DNA of 22,386 bases from Glaciecola sp965658765 (GCA_965658765.1 CBFHTO010000059.1:1-22386), one strand, 5' to 3'; counted from the stretch's first letter, positions 7,279-16,375 are shown. The notes: generated from the sequence alone by a model not told the origin. Made by a program: numbers and translations.

Positions 7279-7998
7279 GTGCTTGCTCTGCTTCGTTTTT
7301 TTGTTCTTCTTGTTTATTTCGTACTGATCAACAGCTATCTCGTTTTCGTCTTTTTGGCGCGGCCAAAGCACCGTGACAACGTGCATACCGCAGCAAGAGT
7401 CTACAGCACGATGGCCAAAATTATTGGTGTAAACCTGATTTATCGCCCTTCAGGTAAAGTAGACTCCGACAAAAGCTATGTTTTTGTAGCAAACCACCAA
7501 AATACATATGACCTTGCAACGGTGAGTATAGGAGCGGTACCTGGCGTAGTAACCGTCGGTAAAAAAAGCATTAAATGGATACCCATTTTTGGGCTTATTT
7601 ATTGGTTATCGGGCAACATAATGATTGACCGTGGCAACTCAGGGAAAGCTCGAGGAACATTATCACTTACAGGCGAAAAAATGCGTGAGAAAAATCTCTC
7701 GGTTTGGATGTTTCCAGAGGGCACACGCAGCCGCGGAAGAGGCTTCATGCCATTTAAGACTGGTGCGTTTAGGCTCGCCATCGCCGAGAAAAAAGCGATA
7801 GTCCCTGTAGTATGCAGTGACACAAATAACGGAAAAATAAAATTTAACCGTTGGAATAATGGTACTGTCATCGTAGAAACAATGGATCCAGTTAATATCG
7901 ACTTAAACAGCAATCCCAAAGAACTCGCATCTGAGTTTCACTCAATGATGTTTGAACGCTTTACTGAAATCACCAAAGAGGCAAGTGACATCGGTTAA
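7279..7998 (+). CDS. plsC: 1-acyl-sn-glycerol-3-phosphate acyltransferase
   Basis: PlsC adds the second acyl chain to lysophosphatidic acid, making phosphatidic acid, the precursor of all membrane phospholipids. The 239-residue protein matches E. coli PlsC (245 residues) along its whole length. It has an N-terminal membrane helix (about 4-27), the catalytic H-x4-D motif as NHQNTYD (His73, Asp78), the VGKKS and WIPIFG segments, the acyl-acceptor motif FPEGTRSRGRG starting at residue 145, and a late VPVV motif. It acts at the inner face of the cytoplasmic membrane. The start is GTG 7279, chosen because TTTAGGAAAG sits just upstream. rraB follows 97 nt downstream on the same strand and may be co-transcribed. 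Confidence 0.93.
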   Translation: MLALLRFFVLLVYFVLINSYLVFVFLARPKHRDNVHTAARVYSTMAKIIGVNLIYRPSGKVDSDKSYVFVANHQNTYDLATVSIGAVPGVVTVGKKSIKWIPIFGLIYWLSGNIMIDRGNSGKARGTLSLTGEKMREKNLSVWMFPEGTRSRGRGFMPFKTGAFRLAIAEKKAIVPVVCSDTNNGKIKFNRWNNGTVIVETMDPVNIDLNSNPKELASEFHSMMFERFTEITKEASDIG

Positions 7999-8095
7999 TC
8001 TAGTTTGAATAATTCTTTTTATTATTTTAAAAATGTTTATCATGCTACACAATTCGGACAAGGCAACTCGTCCTCAATATTCTCGGAGTATACAA

Positions 8096-8470
8096 ATGAC
8101 TCAAACAACTGACGAATGGTTTGAATTTAATGAAGAAACCATCGAAGCGCTTACTCAAGATGGTACAGATCTCTCGCAGGACCATACAATTGAACACCAT
8201 ATCGCAAGCCAAGACTTCGAAAAGTTAGAAAAAGCCGCCGTTGATGCCTTTAAAGCCGGCTTTGAAGTAAGTGATGCTGAAGAACTAATGCTCGATGATG
8301 GCGGCACGGTATTTTGTTTTGACGCTGTGGTTGAGAAAAAACTAGATATTAATGAATTCAATAAAGACACGACAAAGTTAATTGAGATAAGCAACAAACA
8401 TAGCGTATATTATGACGGTTGGGGTACCTACTATGTGGGCGATGATGCAATAGACTACGAACACGAGTAG
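8096..8470 (+). CDS. rraB: Ribonuclease E inhibitor RraB
   Basis: RraB binds the C-terminal scaffold of RNase E in E. coli and modulates mRNA decay. This 124-residue version shows the family core: TIEHHIASQDFEKLEKAA in the first third, AFKAGFEVSDAEEL in the middle and YYDGWGTYYV near the end, all close to E. coli RraB (YjgD). It ends in an acidic tail, though shorter than that of E. coli. The reading frame is open from 8033, but ATG 8096 is the better start: it has GGAG 8 nt upstream and gives the normal N-terminus. No terminator with a strong stem is visible after it; a run of eight T lies about 50 nt downstream. Confidence 0.9.
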   Translation: MTQTTDEWFEFNEETIEALTQDGTDLSQDHTIEHHIASQDFEKLEKAAVDAFKAGFEVSDAEELMLDDGGTVFCFDAVVEKKLDINEFNKDTTKLIEISNKHSVYYDGWGTYYVGDDAIDYEHE

Positions 8471-8559
8471 TCTTTTCATATCTCATATGATGTAGGAATC
8501 ATTCGGTCTAATATCTACGCTTTTTTTTACCCCGCTCTGTCACCTTTTAAAATAAATAG

Positions 8560-8588
8560 GCACTTATAAGTAAATCAATTTATAGTGC
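8560..8588. repeat. Imperfect inverted repeat just before the sigma factor gene
   Basis: GCACTTATA (8560-8568) and TATAGTGC (8581-8588) are complementary apart from one extra base. The left arm overlaps a perfect 10-bp palindrome, ACTTATAAGT (8562-8571). The right arm ends 6 nt before the ATG, where a ribosome binding site would be expected. It could be an operator or a translation-controlling hairpin. Confidence 0.35.
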
Positions 8589-8594
8589 TTTGAT

Positions 8595-10205
8595 ATGAGT
8601 ATATTCAGCAAACAACAAAACTTTGATACGGTTGATGACGAAACACTAGTATTGCATTCTCTTGGTGGAGATAAGCGAGCCTTCTGTGAGATTGTTGTGC
8701 GCTATCAAACTTTGTTGTGTTCAATAGCCTTCTCCGCAGTGGGCGATCTAAAGCACAGTGAAGACCTTGCGCAAGACGCGTTTATAGAAGCTTGGAAAAA
8801 GCTCGATTCGCTTAATGACCCTATCAAGCTCAAATCATGGCTTTGCGGTATTTTACGTTTCAAGGTGAGTCATTTTAGGCGTAGACCTACCAATAGGCAA
8901 AACGCTTTAACAGTCGACGACGTCCAAGACATCGAGCAAATTAGAGATAACGCGACTGTAGAAAAAGAAGCCATGCAAAAACAAGAGCAATCTTTATTAT
9001 GGTCTACTCTTAATCAGCTTGACTCAACTTACAGAGAACCATTAATCCTGTTTTATCGAGAAAATCAGTCTATTGAGCGGGTTGCAGAAGAATTAGATTT
9101 AAGCAAGGATACCGCGAAACAAAGACTCTCGAGAGGAAGAAAACTGCTAAAAGAGGCAATGAGTGTTTTTGTGGAAGACGCCTTGTCGAACAGTAAACCC
9201 TCAGTCGCTTTTACCGCAGGCGTAATGGCATTGGTCAACACCATATCTCCACCAGCGAAGGCGGCAGCATTAGGTGCAAGTGCATATCAATCAGGAGTCT
9301 TAGCGAAATTCAGCAGTATTTTACATTTTTTAGCCCCTCTCTCTGGCATCATCAGCTCCCTATTTAGTTTACGAGCGAATCTGTACCAAGCCAGAACTTC
9401 CAATGAGCGAAGAAATGCCGTTATGACGGTAGTTTACTTTTTCCTTTTTACAGCATTATACATTGCTGGAATATTCATACTAAAACACCTAGCATTAAGC
9501 AGTGAAAATACAAATACCTTCTTAGTTCTGTCTCAAGTAAGTATTATTGGTTTGGTCGCCAGCTACTTAATTCTGATGAGAAGAATATTCCACGATTTAC
9601 CGCGATTAAGAGCAAGTAACCGTATTAAATTTCCACATTTATTTGAAAATACCTGTGACCGAGAACAAGCAAAGGAAAAAGAATATGTCAGCTCGTTTTG
9701 CTTGCTCAATATTCCTCTCTGCCATTTTCAATTCGGAATGCCCGAATTAAATGACAAACCAGCAATCGCATGGATTGCAGGAGGCCCAAGAGCCTATGGT
9801 ATGTTGTTTGCCTGGGGCGGCATCGCAATTGCCCCTATAAGTGTCGGTATTATTTCAGTTGGTATAGTCAGCATTGGCGCAATTGGAATCGGCATATTAG
9901 GCCTAGGCACAGTCGCAGTGGGCCTTATCGCCTTTGGTGCATCTGCAATAGGCTATAAAGCCTACGCATCTCTCACATCTACTGCTTGGGAAAGCGCATT
10001 TAGTAATGGGTTTTCCATAGCCAAAGACGCTGCTATTGGTCCAATCGCCTATGCACAAGAAACAAATAACGATTTAGCCGCTGCAATATTAGACCTCGAA
10101 GTTTTTGGTCAGGGCTATCCTATTGCTTTGTTACTTATCTCTTTGTTGGTGATTGTTCCGTCTATATTGTATTCACGTAAAGTACGTCAAAGAATGAAGG
10201 TCTAA
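8595..10205 (+). CDS. ECF-type sigma factor fused to a large membrane domain with Gly pentads
   Basis: Residues 1-190 form an extracytoplasmic-function (ECF) sigma factor. Region 2 is about 25-97 (HSEDLAQDAFIEAWKKLDSL, then SWLCGILRFKVSHFRRR). Region 4 is about 135-188, with a helix-turn-helix VAEELDLSKDTAKQRLSRGR. Typical ECF sigma factors stop here at under 200 residues. This one continues to 536. Hydrophobic segments lie near 235-257, 277-298 and 305-327, followed by NIPLCHFQFG and GGPRAYG segments. Eight consecutive pentads ending in Gly span residues 414-453 (for example IISVG, IVSIG, LIAFG). A last membrane helix is near 508-527. No separate anti-sigma gene is adjacent, so the fused part may tether the sigma factor to the membrane and control it; this is inference. 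The start ATG has no clear Shine-Dalgarno. The next gene, valS, converges. Confidence 0.85.
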   Translation: MSIFSKQQNFDTVDDETLVLHSLGGDKRAFCEIVVRYQTLLCSIAFSAVGDLKHSEDLAQDAFIEAWKKLDSLNDPIKLKSWLCGILRFKVSHFRRRPTNRQNALTVDDVQDIEQIRDNATVEKEAMQKQEQSLLWSTLNQLDSTYREPLILFYRENQSIERVAEELDLSKDTAKQRLSRGRKLLKEAMSVFVEDALSNSKPSVAFTAGVMALVNTISPPAKAAALGASAYQSGVLAKFSSILHFLAPLSGIISSLFSLRANLYQARTSNERRNAVMTVVYFFLFTALYIAGIFILKHLALSSENTNTFLVLSQVSIIGLVASYLILMRRIFHDLPRLRASNRIKFPHLFENTCDREQAKEKEYVSSFCLLNIPLCHFQFGMPELNDKPAIAWIAGGPRAYGMLFAWGGIAIAPISVGIISVGIVSIGAIGIGILGLGTVAVGLIAFGASAIGYKAYASLTSTAWESAFSNGFSIAKDAAIGPIAYAQETNNDLAAAILDLEVFGQGYPIALLLISLLVIVPSILYSRKVRQRMKV

Positions 10206-10235
10206 AAAAACCACCATCACAAACGTGATAGTGGT
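10204..10235 (-). terminator. Intrinsic terminator of the pepA-holC-valS operon
   Basis: Read on the minus strand, ACCACTATCAC and GTGATGGTGGT form an 11-bp stem (one G-U pair) around a GTTT loop, directly followed by a run of T. It lies about 50 nt after the valS stop. On the plus strand the same stem has a C-A mismatch and only TTTT a few bases later, so it mainly serves valS. Confidence 0.85.
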
Positions 10236-10284
10236 CTGACTTTTACCATCTAATTGGAGCACTTAAAAGTGCTATGAATAGCTA

Positions 10285-13056
10285 CTAAAGAGCTTTAATC
10301 GCGTCAATTTGAGCTTCTATTTTGGAGACCTGCATTTCAGCGTCCGCTAACTTTGAGCGTTCTTTGTCGATTACCGCCGCTGGCGCATTATCGACAAACT
10401 TACTATTGCCCAACTTACCCTGTGTTCTAGCTATATCACCTTTTGCTTTTTGTAAGGCTTTGTCTAAACGTTGTAATTCTGCTTCTTTATCTATCAAGCC
10501 AGCCATGGGAATTAAAACTTCCATCTCTCCAACCAAAGCCGTTGCGCTCGCAGGCGCCTCTTGATTTTTTGACAAAACATCAATAGATTCTAGCTTTGCA
10601 ATATTGGCAAGGTACTCTTGCAGACCATTTAGACGCTGAGTGTCGCTTGGCGAGGTGTTTTTCAAATATACTGGTAGTTTCTTAGAGGGCGCTATATCCA
10701 TCTCACCACGAATATTTCTTATCCCAATTACAAAGGCTTTGACCCACTCGATGTCCGCTTCTGCTTGTGCGTCCTTCAAGTTTGAATCTACTTGAGGGAA
10801 CGACTCCACCATAATGCTCGTATTTTGAGAATAGTTTGCAGAAAGTGGTTGGATTTTTTGCCAAATTTCATCAGTAATAAAAGGCATAATCGGATGGAGC
10901 AAACGCATTACTTGTTCCAAAACATTAATCAAAGTATGTCTAGTCCCGCGTTTTTGCGCTTCACTTGTGTTTTCAGAATTAAGGACTGCCTTTGATAGTT
11001 CTAAGTACCAATCGCAGAATTGATTCCAAGTAAACTCGTACAAATTTTGTGCTGCTATATCAAACCGATATTTTGATAAAGAATCTTCAAAACTATGTAA
11101 AGCGTCTTGAAATCTGGACCATATCCATCGGTCAAAGACACTTAGCTCCAAATTTTTACCATCTCGTCCAGTATCAAACTCCTCAGTGTTCATCAAAACA
11201 AAGCGCGTTGCGTTCCAAATTTTATTGCAGAAGTTACGATAACCCTCCACCCGATTCATATCAAAATTAATGTCTCGACTAGTTGACGCCATCGCAGCAA
11301 AAGTAAAACGCAAAGCATCAGTGCCATAAGCAGCAATGCCATCCTTAAACTGCTTGCGAGTCGCTTTTTTGATTTTTTCAGCTAACTTAGGTTGCATCAT
11401 CCCGCTTGTCCGCTTTTCAACCAAAGTCTCGAGATCTATGCCATCAATCAAATCAATTGGATCAAGCACATTTCCTTTTGATTTCGACATTTTGTCGCCG
11501 TTTTCGTCACGAATTAAGCCAGTTATATAAATTTCCTTGAACGGAATTTTACCTGTGAACTTTTTGGTCATCATTATCATTCTGGCTACCCAGAAAAAGA
11601 TAATGTCAAAACCTGTTACTAATACAGAGCTTGGTAAAAATTCTTCTAACTCAGGCGTTTCTTTTGGCCATCCCATTGTTGCAAAAGGCCAAAGTGCCGA
11701 AGAAAACCAAGTATCAAGCACGTCTTCATCTTGTCTTAAAGAGACTGATTCGTCTAATCTATGCGCCTTGCGTATGCTGGCTTCATCAGTACCGACATAT
11801 ATCTTTCCACTCTCATCAAACCAAGCAGGGATGCGATGTCCCCACCATAATTGTCTGGATATACACCAATCCTGGATATTGTTCATCCACTGGTAATAGG
11901 TCTTGTTCCAATTTTCAGGTACGAATTTAATCTCGCCGTTTTTCACCGCATCAATGGCTGGCTCAGCTAACGATTGCACCGCCACATACCATTGGTCAGT
12001 AAGATAGGGTTCAATGATAACGCCAGTTCTATCGCCTCTTGGCACTTTCAATGAATGGGCTTTTACCTCAACCAACAAGCCTAAAGACTCAATTTCCTCA
12101 ACAACTCGCTGACGCGCTTCAAATCGGTCGAGCCCTCGATACTTTTCCGGCACTGAATCATTTAATTTGGCGTCGTCTGTTAAGATATTTATCAAAGACA
12201 AACTATGACGTTTACCCATATCGTAATCGTTAAAATCGTGTGCGGGCGTAATTTTCACACAGCCTGTGCCAAACTCAGGGTCTACATATTCGTCTGCAAT
12301 TATCGGAATTTCGCGCTCGCTGATCGGCAACAATATAGTCTTGCCAATAAGTGCTTGGTATCTTTCATCGTCTGGGTGTACAGCAACAGCAGAATCCCCA
12401 AGCATCGTCTCAGGACGGGTTGTCGCAACCGTGATAGTGGCGCTGCCATCAGCAAGTGGGTAATTCATATACCACATGGAGCCGTTTTCTTCCTCGCTCA
12501 CAACTTCCAAATCGGAAACTGCGGTCAGTAGTACAGGATCCCAATTAACAAGGCGTTTTCCGCGATAAATTAGCCCCTCGTTATATAAACGGATAAAAAC
12601 TTCTTGCACTGCTTCAGACAAGTTTTCATCCATTGTAAATACTTCTCTAGACCAATCTGGTGAAGTACCCAGTCTTCTCATTTGTTGAGTAATATTTCCG
12701 CCACTTTCTTGCTTCCAATCCCAAATACGCTCTACGAACTTATCTCTACCCAAATCATGGCGCGTTTTTCCTTCAGCATTGAGTTGGCGCTCAACCACCA
12801 TCTGCGTTGCGATACCTGCATGGTCTGTACCGCACTGCCATAAGGTGTTGTTACCTTTCATTCTTTTATATCGAATCAGTGAGTCCATAACGGTATGCTG
12901 AAAAGCATGCCCCATGTGCAAGCTACCAGTAACGTTTGGAGGAGGTAGCAAAATACAATATGGATCACCAACAGTGCTCGGCTTAAATAAACCTTTGCTT
13001 TCCCAATGTTGGTAACATGCTTGCTCTATCTTGTGGGGATTAAACGTTTTTTCCAT
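10285..13056 (-). CDS. valS: Valyl-tRNA synthetase
   Basis: ValS charges tRNA-Val and hydrolyses mischarged threonine. The 923-residue product follows E. coli ValS (951 residues) from end to end. The HIGH motif is HMGH at 47-50 in PPPNVTGSLHMGH, and KMSKS is at 522-526. The CP1 editing domain (about 185-350) includes TTRPETMLGDSAVAV and KITPAHDFNDY. The anticodon-binding domain includes FCDWYLELSK. A C-terminal coiled-coil arm (about 855-923) reads KEAELQRLDKALQKAKGD and onward. The start is ATG 13056; the frame is open from a TTG four codons earlier, but MEKTFNP is the conserved N-terminus. The gap to the holC stop is 8 nt, indicating tight operon coupling. It is the last gene of the operon, ending at the 10204-10235 terminator. 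Confidence 0.97.
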   Translation of the reverse strand: MEKTFNPHKIEQACYQHWESKGLFKPSTVGDPYCILLPPPNVTGSLHMGHAFQHTVMDSLIRYKRMKGNNTLWQCGTDHAGIATQMVVERQLNAEGKTRHDLGRDKFVERIWDWKQESGGNITQQMRRLGTSPDWSREVFTMDENLSEAVQEVFIRLYNEGLIYRGKRLVNWDPVLLTAVSDLEVVSEEENGSMWYMNYPLADGSATITVATTRPETMLGDSAVAVHPDDERYQALIGKTILLPISEREIPIIADEYVDPEFGTGCVKITPAHDFNDYDMGKRHSLSLINILTDDAKLNDSVPEKYRGLDRFEARQRVVEEIESLGLLVEVKAHSLKVPRGDRTGVIIEPYLTDQWYVAVQSLAEPAIDAVKNGEIKFVPENWNKTYYQWMNNIQDWCISRQLWWGHRIPAWFDESGKIYVGTDEASIRKAHRLDESVSLRQDEDVLDTWFSSALWPFATMGWPKETPELEEFLPSSVLVTGFDIIFFWVARMIMMTKKFTGKIPFKEIYITGLIRDENGDKMSKSKGNVLDPIDLIDGIDLETLVEKRTSGMMQPKLAEKIKKATRKQFKDGIAAYGTDALRFTFAAMASTSRDINFDMNRVEGYRNFCNKIWNATRFVLMNTEEFDTGRDGKNLELSVFDRWIWSRFQDALHSFEDSLSKYRFDIAAQNLYEFTWNQFCDWYLELSKAVLNSENTSEAQKRGTRHTLINVLEQVMRLLHPIMPFITDEIWQKIQPLSANYSQNTSIMVESFPQVDSNLKDAQAEADIEWVKAFVIGIRNIRGEMDIAPSKKLPVYLKNTSPSDTQRLNGLQEYLANIAKLESIDVLSKNQEAPASATALVGEMEVLIPMAGLIDKEAELQRLDKALQKAKGDIARTQGKLGNSKFVDNAPAAVIDKERSKLADAEMQVSKIEAQIDAIKAL

Positions 13057-13064
13057 TGTATGTC

Positions 13065-13538
13065 TCAAAGTTCTTTTGCAGATTTATAATCAAGTGGGCA
13101 ACCCGCTTGCTTATATCGCTTATATCTTTCTCTAGCCTTAGCTTTATCTGCATCTTTGTGCGGAACAAAGTCAATAAGATGATTGAACTTAGAAAATTGC
13201 TCCAAATAATTTCCAGACAGATTTACGACAAAGGCTGAGTTTTTTAAATAATAATTAGTTTGATAGTTTTCTAACCAGTTTATTTCCACGGGCGTTCCCA
13301 TGGTTGGCCCTTCGCCAAAGAGATTATGCGGGATGAATTCATCTGCTGGGTGGCGCCAAATGAATTCATCTAACTCTTCAGCTTGTACCTGGTCGGCACA
13401 AAGTACAGTGCATTTACGGCGCATAGATATCGCCTCTTGCACCAAGATGACAACAATTTTAAAAAAGCTTTCATTGAGCGAACGACTAAAGTCACCGTGT
13501 TCCTCTTCTAGCGCATAAAAGCAAACAGAAGTAGGCAT
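13065..13538 (-). CDS. holC: DNA polymerase III chi subunit
   Basis: HolC (chi) is the clamp-loader accessory subunit that binds single-stranded-DNA-binding protein and, through psi (HolD), ties it to the replication machinery. The 157-residue protein fits the family (147 in E. coli). Recognisable parts are the N-terminal CFYAL strand, a central helix containing ADQVQAEELDEFIWR, the FIPHNLFGEG segment and the WLENYQTN segment, followed by a basic ERYKRYKQAG helix. It starts 2 nt after the pepA stop and ends 8 nt before the valS start, the standard order pepA-holC-valS in gammaproteobacteria. Confidence 0.93.
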   Translation of the reverse strand: MPTSVCFYALEEEHGDFSRSLNESFFKIVVILVQEAISMRRKCTVLCADQVQAEELDEFIWRHPADEFIPHNLFGEGPTMGTPVEINWLENYQTNYYLKNSAFVVNLSGNYLEQFSKFNHLIDFVPHKDADKAKARERYKRYKQAGCPLDYKSAKEL

Positions 13539-13540
13539 TT

Positions 13541-15046
13541 TTACTCGTCGGTAGGAATGTTAGCTCTGTTCATCAAGAACTGGCTTAGCATTGGCACAGG
13601 TCTTCCAGTTGCGCCTTTTTGTGCACCACCCACCCAAGCTGTACCAGCAATGTCTAAATGAGCCCAATTGTATTTCTTAGTGAAACGGCTTAAAAAGCAT
13701 CCAGCAGTAATTGTGCCTGCTGGTCGACCACCAATATTCGCCATATCGGCGAATGGGCTTTCAATTTGCTCTTGATACTCGTCCCAAAGAGGCAATCTCC
13801 ACGCTCTGTCTGAGCTTTGCTCCGACGCGTTTATGAGCTCATGAGCCAATGGGTTGTGCTGGCTTAGCACCGCAGACGCATGTTTACCTAGAGCTATCAC
13901 GCACGCTCCGGTAAGTGTTGCGATGTCAATAACAGTGTCTGGTTCAAAACGCTCCACATATGTTAAAGCGTCACACAGCACCAAACGCCCCTCAGCATCA
14001 GTGTTCAAAACCTCGACTGTTTGCCCTGACATTGTGGTTAAGATATCACCTGGGCGGTAAGCGTTTGCATCAGGCATGTTTTCACAACCTGCAACAACAC
14101 CAATAATATTCATCGGTAAGTTTAGTTCAGCTACGGTTTGCATAGCCCCTAGAACAGATGAAGCACCACACATGTCATATTTCATCTCGTCCATAGATTC
14201 GCTCGGCTTTATTGAAATACCGCCCGAATCGAAGGTCAGACCTTTACCAACCAGAACAACTGGCGCGTCGTTGCTATCAGAACCTTTGTGATGAATAACA
14301 CTCATAATCGATTCGTTCTGACTTCCACGGCCAACCGCTAGGTAACTATTCATGCCAAGCGTTTCCATTTCTTTTTCACCAACGGTATCCATTGACAAAG
14401 AGTCGTAGCGCTCAACAAGGCTCGCAGCTTGTTCATTCAAATATTTAGGATTACAAATGTTTGGTGGCATGTTGCTCACGTCACGAGCCAGCTTAACGCC
14501 CAAGCTAATTGCCTGAGCATGCTCTATAGCGCGCTCACCTAGAGGTAGCTCTTTTCGAGATGGTAGATTAAATACCATTTTACGAAGAGGGCGACGTGGT
14601 TCACCTTTTTTCGTCTTCAACTGTAAAAACGAATAAACCGATTCGTTAGCGGCTTCAACTGCTTGACGAACTTTCCAGTAGGTATCTCTGCCTTTAACAT
14701 GCAGTTCAGATAAAAAACTGACAGCTTCCATCGAACCAGTCTCATTCAGTGTTTGGATGGTTTTTGCAACTATCTGTTTAAATTGTCGCTCATTAAGTTC
14801 ACGTTCTTTACCGCAACCGACCAACAATACTCTTTCACTGAGCACATTAGGCACGTGATGCAATAAAAGCATTTGTCCGGCTTTACCTTCAAGGTCACCC
14901 CGGCGAATCAGGTTGCTGATGTAACCTTCGCTGACATCGTCAAGCTGCTCTGCAACTGATGTTAACCTTCTTGGTTCAAATACGCCTACAACGATACAAG
15001 CACTTCGTTGCTTCTCAGGACTACCGCTTTTTACGCCAAATTCCAT
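13541..15046 (-). CDS. pepA: Leucyl aminopeptidase PepA
   Basis: PepA is a di-metal M17 aminopeptidase that releases N-terminal residues from peptides in the cytoplasm; in E. coli the hexamer also binds DNA in Xer recombination at cer and in carAB control. The 501-residue protein is very close to the E. coli enzyme (503), including MEFGVKSGSPEKQ at the start, LVGKGLTFDSGGISIKP in the active site, DMCGASSV, the M17 signature NTDAEGRL at 348-355, and GTITAGCFLSRF near the end. The start is ATG 15046, with AGGGGAG just upstream; the frame is open 13 codons further, but that extension is not conserved. It is the first gene of the operon and divergent from lptF. Confidence 0.96.
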   Translation of the reverse strand: MEFGVKSGSPEKQRSACIVVGVFEPRRLTSVAEQLDDVSEGYISNLIRRGDLEGKAGQMLLLHHVPNVLSERVLLVGCGKERELNERQFKQIVAKTIQTLNETGSMEAVSFLSELHVKGRDTYWKVRQAVEAANESVYSFLQLKTKKGEPRRPLRKMVFNLPSRKELPLGERAIEHAQAISLGVKLARDVSNMPPNICNPKYLNEQAASLVERYDSLSMDTVGEKEMETLGMNSYLAVGRGSQNESIMSVIHHKGSDSNDAPVVLVGKGLTFDSGGISIKPSESMDEMKYDMCGASSVLGAMQTVAELNLPMNIIGVVAGCENMPDANAYRPGDILTTMSGQTVEVLNTDAEGRLVLCDALTYVERFEPDTVIDIATLTGACVIALGKHASAVLSQHNPLAHELINASEQSSDRAWRLPLWDEYQEQIESPFADMANIGGRPAGTITAGCFLSRFTKKYNWAHLDIAGTAWVGGAQKGATGRPVPMLSQFLMNRANIPTDE

Positions 15047-15268
15047 GAACTCCCCTTGATTTTTTTTATTGTGTGAGATGCACAAAACATTTCAATATTG
15101 TCACCTAACTATACGAACTTAAAATTCGCTATGAGCCAATCGTGTTTATGTTAAACTAAACCAGATAAAATAAGATAAGTAACATATACTTTTGAGTCTC
15201 CAGTGTACTTAAATAAACGCTATTTTTCATTAAAAAAACACACAAAGTAAAAAAGAACCAAGAAAAGA

Positions 15269-16375
15269 ATGCTAATTTTTAGATACTTGTTGAAAGAAAC
15301 ACTGAAATCCCAACTTGCTGTGTTTTTTATTTTAATGTCAATTTTCATTACGCTTCGTTTCGTGCGTATTTTAGGTGATGCGACCGATGGTAATGTACCC
15401 GCGGAACTCATTCTTGGTTTCATAACCTTATACAGCCCAGTTCTCGCTTCTTTAGTGCTTCCGATAAGCCTTTTTCTTGGCATTATGCTTGCCCATGGCA
15501 GAATGTATGTAGACAGTGAAATGACGGTATTAAAAGCTTGTGGGGTAAGTGAATGGTACGTTACAAGAGTGACGCTTTTCGTTAGCCTACTTCTTGCTTG
15601 CCTTACTGGAGCGGTTACCTTGTATATTGCACCTCTTGCCTTAGAAAAAGAATATCAACTCGAAGAAGAAGCAGCCAGCAAATCGGGCTTAGCGGCAGTG
15701 ATCCCCGGTCGATTTCAAGAAACAGGCGGTGAAAATAACTCCATTATTTTCGTGCATGAAATTGACACAGAAAACGAATCTCTTGTCAAAGTCTTCATGG
15801 CTTCGCCAAATGAAGATACCGAAAAAGTGCATTTGGTATATTCAGAAAATGGCAAAATACAGCAAGGGGCATCTGGCGAACAGCTTTTAGTACTGCAACG
15901 AGGTACACAATACGAAGGTTCAACCGCAGAAACCAATTACCAAATTGTTGAATTTGACGAATATTCGGTAAGCATTGAAGAACCCTACTCAGAACGACAA
16001 CGAAGGAAAGTTGCCGCTGTACCCACGTTAGAGCTACTTTCAATGGATACCATAGAGGCAAAAGCAGAGCTTCAATGGCGTATTGCTATCCCACTTGCGC
16101 TACCCTTTTTAGTGCTAATTGCGGTTCCCATGAGTGCTGTTGACCCACGACAAGGGCGCTTTGGAAAAATGCTACCTGCACTGCTGCTGTACTTGGGGTA
16201 TTTTTTATTGTTACTGGCGAGTCGCAGAGTAATGGAAGACGGTAAACTGCCTAGCTTTATAGGTTTATGGTGGGTTCATATAATCATGCTTATTGTGGGC
16301 ACTGGACTCATAGCAAAAGACAGAAAAACCGGTGCGTTTGTGCGGCAAATGTTTTTAGGAAAGCGCCATGTTTAA
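15269..16375 (+). CDS. lptF: LPS export ABC transporter permease LptF
   Basis: LptF pairs with LptG and the LptB ATPase in the inner membrane to extract lipopolysaccharide and push it towards LptC/LptA. The 368-residue protein has the family layout: membrane helices near residues 15-33, 50-75 and 100-123, a large periplasmic beta-jellyroll (about 130-260), and three C-terminal helices (about 265-350). Family features include the N-terminal FRYLLKETLKS segment and MAHG-like LAHGRMYVDSEMTVLKACGVS coupling loop. AAGAAAAG precedes the ATG. The stop overlaps lptG by 8 nt, so the two are translationally coupled. lptB, lptC and lptA are not in the window. Confidence 0.95.
   Translation: MLIFRYLLKETLKSQLAVFFILMSIFITLRFVRILGDATDGNVPAELILGFITLYSPVLASLVLPISLFLGIMLAHGRMYVDSEMTVLKACGVSEWYVTRVTLFVSLLLACLTGAVTLYIAPLALEKEYQLEEEAASKSGLAAVIPGRFQETGGENNSIIFVHEIDTENESLVKVFMASPNEDTEKVHLVYSENGKIQQGASGEQLLVLQRGTQYEGSTAETNYQIVEFDEYSVSIEEPYSERQRRKVAAVPTLELLSMDTIEAKAELQWRIAIPLALPFLVLIAVPMSAVDPRQGRFGKMLPALLLYLGYFLLLLASRRVMEDGKLPSFIGLWWVHIIMLIVGTGLIAKDRKTGAFVRQMFLGKRHV

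Noticed and set aside
8513..8530. T-run after rraB as an intrinsic terminator
   Set aside because: The eight T are not preceded by a stable stem; only a four-base pair GTAG/CTAC with a long loop can be drawn.
11537..11930. Overlapping plus-strand frames within valS
   Set aside because: They are antisense shadows of a highly conserved synthetase core; the translations show no domain-like pattern.
13065..15046. Possible toxin-antitoxin reading of the tightly spaced holC/pepA pair
   Set aside because: Both products are clearly the DNA polymerase III chi subunit and leucyl aminopeptidase in their usual operon.
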